This document shows positions 61,293-64,000 of a stretch of 64,000 bases of DNA, one piece after another. The position numbers were made by a program, and so were the translations under genes. Each line of letters begins with the position of its first letter. The first letter of the stretch is position 1. The notes under the pieces are model-generated. The model was not told where the DNA came from. It did not search any database and saw nothing but the letters and a program-made list of their open reading frames with translations. The stretch is taken from assembly GCF_900167535.1 (NCBI RefSeq), contig NZ_FUYE01000001.1, positions 186,001-250,000 on the forward strand, read 5' to 3'. Source of the stretch: Prosthecobacter debontii (lineage in GTDB: Bacteria; Verrucomicrobiota; Verrucomicrobiia; Verrucomicrobiales; Verrucomicrobiaceae).

Positions 61293-63965
61293 TCATCCAG
61301 CCAACGCTGCATTCACATCCAAGGAGATGAGGTGCAGCAGTTCGGTGGTGCTCAAGTCCATGAGCAGGGCTTCTGCGCCACCTTCCTTACTGAGTAAGGC
61401 CCCAGACATAGTAGTCTTCTTTTCCAGCAGGGCATCGATGCGTTGCTCGATGGTTCCTTGGCAGACGAACTTGTGCACGAGCACGTTCTTCGTCTGGCCA
61501 ATTCGAAAGGCTCGATCCGTGGCTTGGTTCTCAATAGCGGGGTTCCACCAACGGTCAAAGTGAATGACGTGACTCGCGGCCGTGAGGTTCAGTCCTGTGC
61601 CTCCAGCCTTCACACTGATGATCATGAAAGGCGGCCCCTCTGGCGTTTGGAATTCTGCCACCAACAAAGGACGCTTCTTCACAGGAGTGCCTCCATGTAA
61701 AATCAGTCCTTCCCGCCCAAAGAGACGAGCTAGGTAACGGGCCAGTGGATCACAGGTCTCCTGGAATTGGGTGAAAATCAAAACCCGTTCATGCTTGGCG
61801 GCGATCTCCGCACAGATCTCACCGAGACGTTGGAACTTGCCACTGTCTTCAAAACCCCAAACACCATCGCCATTCCACTGGCTAGGATGATTGCACACCT
61901 GCTTAAACTGAATGAGATAACTCAGAATGAGTCCCTGCCTGCGCACAGGATCAAGACTGGGGTCCGTCATCAGCTTGGTCATCTGATCCACCAGCTTGGC
62001 GTAAATCGTTGCCTGTCTTTTAGTTAGGCTGCACCAAGCTTTGACCTCGATCTTATCCGGAAGGTCCTGGATGATGCTCTTATCCGTTTTCATCCGGCGC
62101 AGGATATAAGGCTGCACCAGCCTGCGCAGCGGCGCGTAACCTTCGCGACTCGCGGCACACTGCTTCACTACTTCCGCGAAAACCGAAGCAGGGCCTAACA
62201 AGCCAGGATTCAAAAAATCAAACAGGCTCCAGAGATCGCCAGGACGGTTCTCCACCGGTGTGCCCGTGAGTGCAATGCGCGAGGGAGCCTGGAGGCGTTT
62301 CACGGCCTGCGCGGCACCACTGCTCGGGTTTTTGATGGCCTGAGCTTCATCCAGAATCACCAAGCCCCATGCATGGGCTTGCCAGCTCTCCGTTCGCTGT
62401 AGCAAGGTGTAGGTGGTGAGCATCACATCCATCCCCTGGAGCGTCCTTTGAGGTGCCTGAATGGCTTCATCCAAAGGCCCCCGGTCCACGGAGGAGGGGT
62501 GTGCGATGAAGACCCGTAAGTCTGGAGCGAAACGAGCCATCTCCGCCTGCCAATTGCCAATCAAGGAAGCGGGCACGATCAGCAAGGTGGGAGCGAGTCT
62601 CCGAGGCTGGCGCAGAAGCAGCAAAGCAATGACTTGGAGAGTCTTGCCGAGCCCCATATCATCAGCAAGACAAGCACCGAGACCGAGCTGCGTCATGAAA
62701 TGCAACCATGATAAGCCCTGAGCTTGATAAGGGCGCAGCGTGGCTTGGAGATTCGTCGGTGCAGCGATGCATCCGGGGGACTTCAGCCTCTCTAGTACGT
62801 CCGCCAATCCTTTCCCGGCGATCACCTGCGTCCAGTCTTGTAGCGTCTCCGCATCCACGGTTTCCTCCACCTCGGCTCGGGGCACGTATCGAGCCAGCAG
62901 ACGCATGCCATCCAGGAAACCGATGAGCCCTTCACCCACGGCATTCTGCACCTTGCGCCAATGCTCCAGCACCTGATGCAGCTTTGCTCCATGAACCTCC
63001 ACCCAGCGTCCACGTAGAGACACGAGCCCCGTCTGTGCACTGAGTAGCTTCTCCCATTCCGCGTCCGTGAGCGGTTCGCCCTGGAGCGCGGCTTCCATCC
63101 GGAAGGAAAGCAAACCCCCTGCATGAAGCCCTGCACCATCGGTCGGAGCATCCAGCGTGATCTGCACCGTGGGTCGTGTGGCCTTGCCCTCCTTCCACCA
63201 ATCCGGCACCTTCACGACAATGCCGCTTTGTTGGAAAACGGCGGTGTCCTTCAGCCAGCGATAAGCTTCCTGAGGGTCCAGCGCCAGAGGCTGAAACAAG
63301 CGCCGCGTCTCCAGCCACTCTTTCAGCAAGGAGCTCTGCTCGGCCGCGATGCGCACAGGGCTCAGGAGGGCCTGCATGGCGGCTGCGTCCTTCTGCCCCG
63401 CATAGAGCTGCAAAGCCCGAGCCAACGGCAGGTGCTGGAGTTGCCCAGATGCTCCAAGCTTCTCGGCAAAGGTCGCCAGGAAGGCAAAAGGGCGCTGAGG
63501 ATCGGCCTTGTTTTCAGCCAGGTGAAAAGTGACCCGCCCCACGAGATGCCACGTCGTATTCCCTGCCTGAAGCCACCCCTCCAATCCTTCAGGATGCGCG
63601 GAGATCTGGGCCGTGACACTCTCCTGCAAGGCCCGCCAGACTTGGCTCAGCCACCCCGGAGTCAGGCACTCCGCACCTGGAAAAAGCGGAGCCGTCTGAA
63701 TGAGCTCCTGCCACACTTTCTCCTCCGGTGGAGGAAGCTGCTGCACATCACGCGCCCGGCAGAGACGGGTCAAAAACAGCCGAGAGACCTCCCTCAACCA
63801 GCGCCAGGGAGGCGTGAGCTCCGCCTGCAATAGCTCCGTGCCGAGAAGGATGCCCACAGCGCCCAGCCCAGCCTTCACCGTGGCGGCCAAACGCTTCTCC
63901 TCAGCCGTGGCTGCCTCCCCCTCGGTGAGGAGGTGGCCGTCAGGGGTGAGCACAGGCAGAAGCAT
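61293..63965 (-). CDS. SNF2-family helicase/translocase
   Basis: 890 residues, start supported by an in-frame TAG three codons upstream. The N-terminal half (about 1-400) fits the SNF2-associated domain of bacterial members. The motor has LADDMGLGKTLQVIALLLL (near 432-450), LDEAQAIKNPSSGAAQAV, ALTGTPVENRPGDLWSLFDF, then RVLIFTQFQETCDPLARYL, LILHGGTPVKKRP and QATDRAFRIGQTKNVLVHKF (motif VI). It translocates on double-stranded DNA and probably acts in repair or transcription recycling. It is convergent with the methyltransferase gene. Confidence 0.93.
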   Translation of the reverse strand: MLLPVLTPDGHLLTEGEAATAEEKRLAATVKAGLGAVGILLGTELLQAELTPPWRWLREVSRLFLTRLCRARDVQQLPPPEEKVWQELIQTAPLFPGAECLTPGWLSQVWRALQESVTAQISAHPEGLEGWLQAGNTTWHLVGRVTFHLAENKADPQRPFAFLATFAEKLGASGQLQHLPLARALQLYAGQKDAAAMQALLSPVRIAAEQSSLLKEWLETRRLFQPLALDPQEAYRWLKDTAVFQQSGIVVKVPDWWKEGKATRPTVQITLDAPTDGAGLHAGGLLSFRMEAALQGEPLTDAEWEKLLSAQTGLVSLRGRWVEVHGAKLHQVLEHWRKVQNAVGEGLIGFLDGMRLLARYVPRAEVEETVDAETLQDWTQVIAGKGLADVLERLKSPGCIAAPTNLQATLRPYQAQGLSWLHFMTQLGLGACLADDMGLGKTLQVIALLLLRQPRRLAPTLLIVPASLIGNWQAEMARFAPDLRVFIAHPSSVDRGPLDEAIQAPQRTLQGMDVMLTTYTLLQRTESWQAHAWGLVILDEAQAIKNPSSGAAQAVKRLQAPSRIALTGTPVENRPGDLWSLFDFLNPGLLGPASVFAEVVKQCAASREGYAPLRRLVQPYILRRMKTDKSIIQDLPDKIEVKAWCSLTKRQATIYAKLVDQMTKLMTDPSLDPVRRQGLILSYLIQFKQVCNHPSQWNGDGVWGFEDSGKFQRLGEICAEIAAKHERVLIFTQFQETCDPLARYLARLFGREGLILHGGTPVKKRPLLVAEFQTPEGPPFMIISVKAGGTGLNLTAASHVIHFDRWWNPAIENQATDRAFRIGQTKNVLVHKFVCQGTIEQRIDALLEKKTTMSGALLSKEGGAEALLMDLSTTELLHLISLDVNAALAG

Positions 63966-64000
63966 GCCTGCCTAGTGGTCGAAAAACCAGGCCGGAGCAA

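Overview
The window reads as chromosomal DNA of a Verrucomicrobiota bacterium, most likely close to Verrucomicrobiaceae (Prosthecobacter/Verrucomicrobium type). The best evidence is two very large secreted proteins with the PVC-type layout (NHL-like propeller, HEAT-like repeats, terminal CxxCH haem motif, one of them flanked by two ThuA domains). A Tat-exported Gfo/Idh/MocA oxidoreductase, secreted SGNH hydrolases, few Shine-Dalgarno sequences and a GC-rich Gram-negative gene set fit this. No rRNA, prophage, CRISPR array or intact insertion sequence is visible.

Layout. 1-3232: minus-strand housekeeping genes (5' part of pssA, a beta-CASP metallo-hydrolase, a CHASE2 membrane protein). 3442-4345: tRNA-Gln(CUG) with its terminator, then a MOSC protein. 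4341-4860: an intergenic patch built from inverted repeats. 4869-6653: pheA and scpB. 6782-8757: a secreted beta-lactamase-fold lipoprotein and a MenA/MenT-like toxin-antitoxin pair. 8845-12822: sbcDC. 12846-19333: an M1 peptidase with a coupled small exported protein, then a 1137-residue PVC haem protein. 19542-20789: an orphan kinase-like gene of the actin-fragmin-kinase/PI4K type. 20845-24977: DUF1801 and other small genes, then a BlaR1/BlaI operon divergent from a lipoprotein gene across two matching operators. 24984-31987: AEC transporter with divergent LysR regulator, NnrS, FAD oxidoreductase, DUF2200, SGNH hydrolase, small lipoprotein. 32103-33597: a hairpin cluster, an R2K ATP-grasp protein and an unknown small protein. 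33787-41779: the 1673-residue ThuA/haem protein, a strongly codon-biased sugar isomerase, a TPR protein. 41886-43444: pentapeptide protein and an RNA uracil methyltransferase. 43512-43884: a dense hairpin array. 43948-46206: a zinc-uptake pair (outer-membrane barrel and ZnuA) behind a twin repeat operator. 46333-48687: wrbA, a histidine phosphatase, rpiB, a thioesterase. 48688-49621: decayed DNA with palindromic repeats and a frameshifted small gene. 49622-53380: an operon of D-aminoacylase, SGNH hydrolase and Gfo/Idh/MocA oxidoreductase. 53553-60409: a compact efflux operon (outer-membrane factor, adaptor, ABC ATPase, permease, response regulator, histidine kinase). 60455-63965: a methyltransferase and an SNF2 helicase.

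Functional units supported by spacing or overlap are sbcDC, M1 peptidase/DUF6702, blaR1/blaI with divergent target, MenA/MenT-like, the zinc pair, the Gfo-SGNH-aminoacylase operon, and the efflux operon with its own two-component system. The parts most worth attention are the orphan kinase, the BlaI-type switch with a non-beta-lactamase target, the MenAT-like pair, the zinc operator, the double-ThuA fusion and three unrelated families of intergenic palindromes. All assignments come from reading motifs by eye; no database search was possible.
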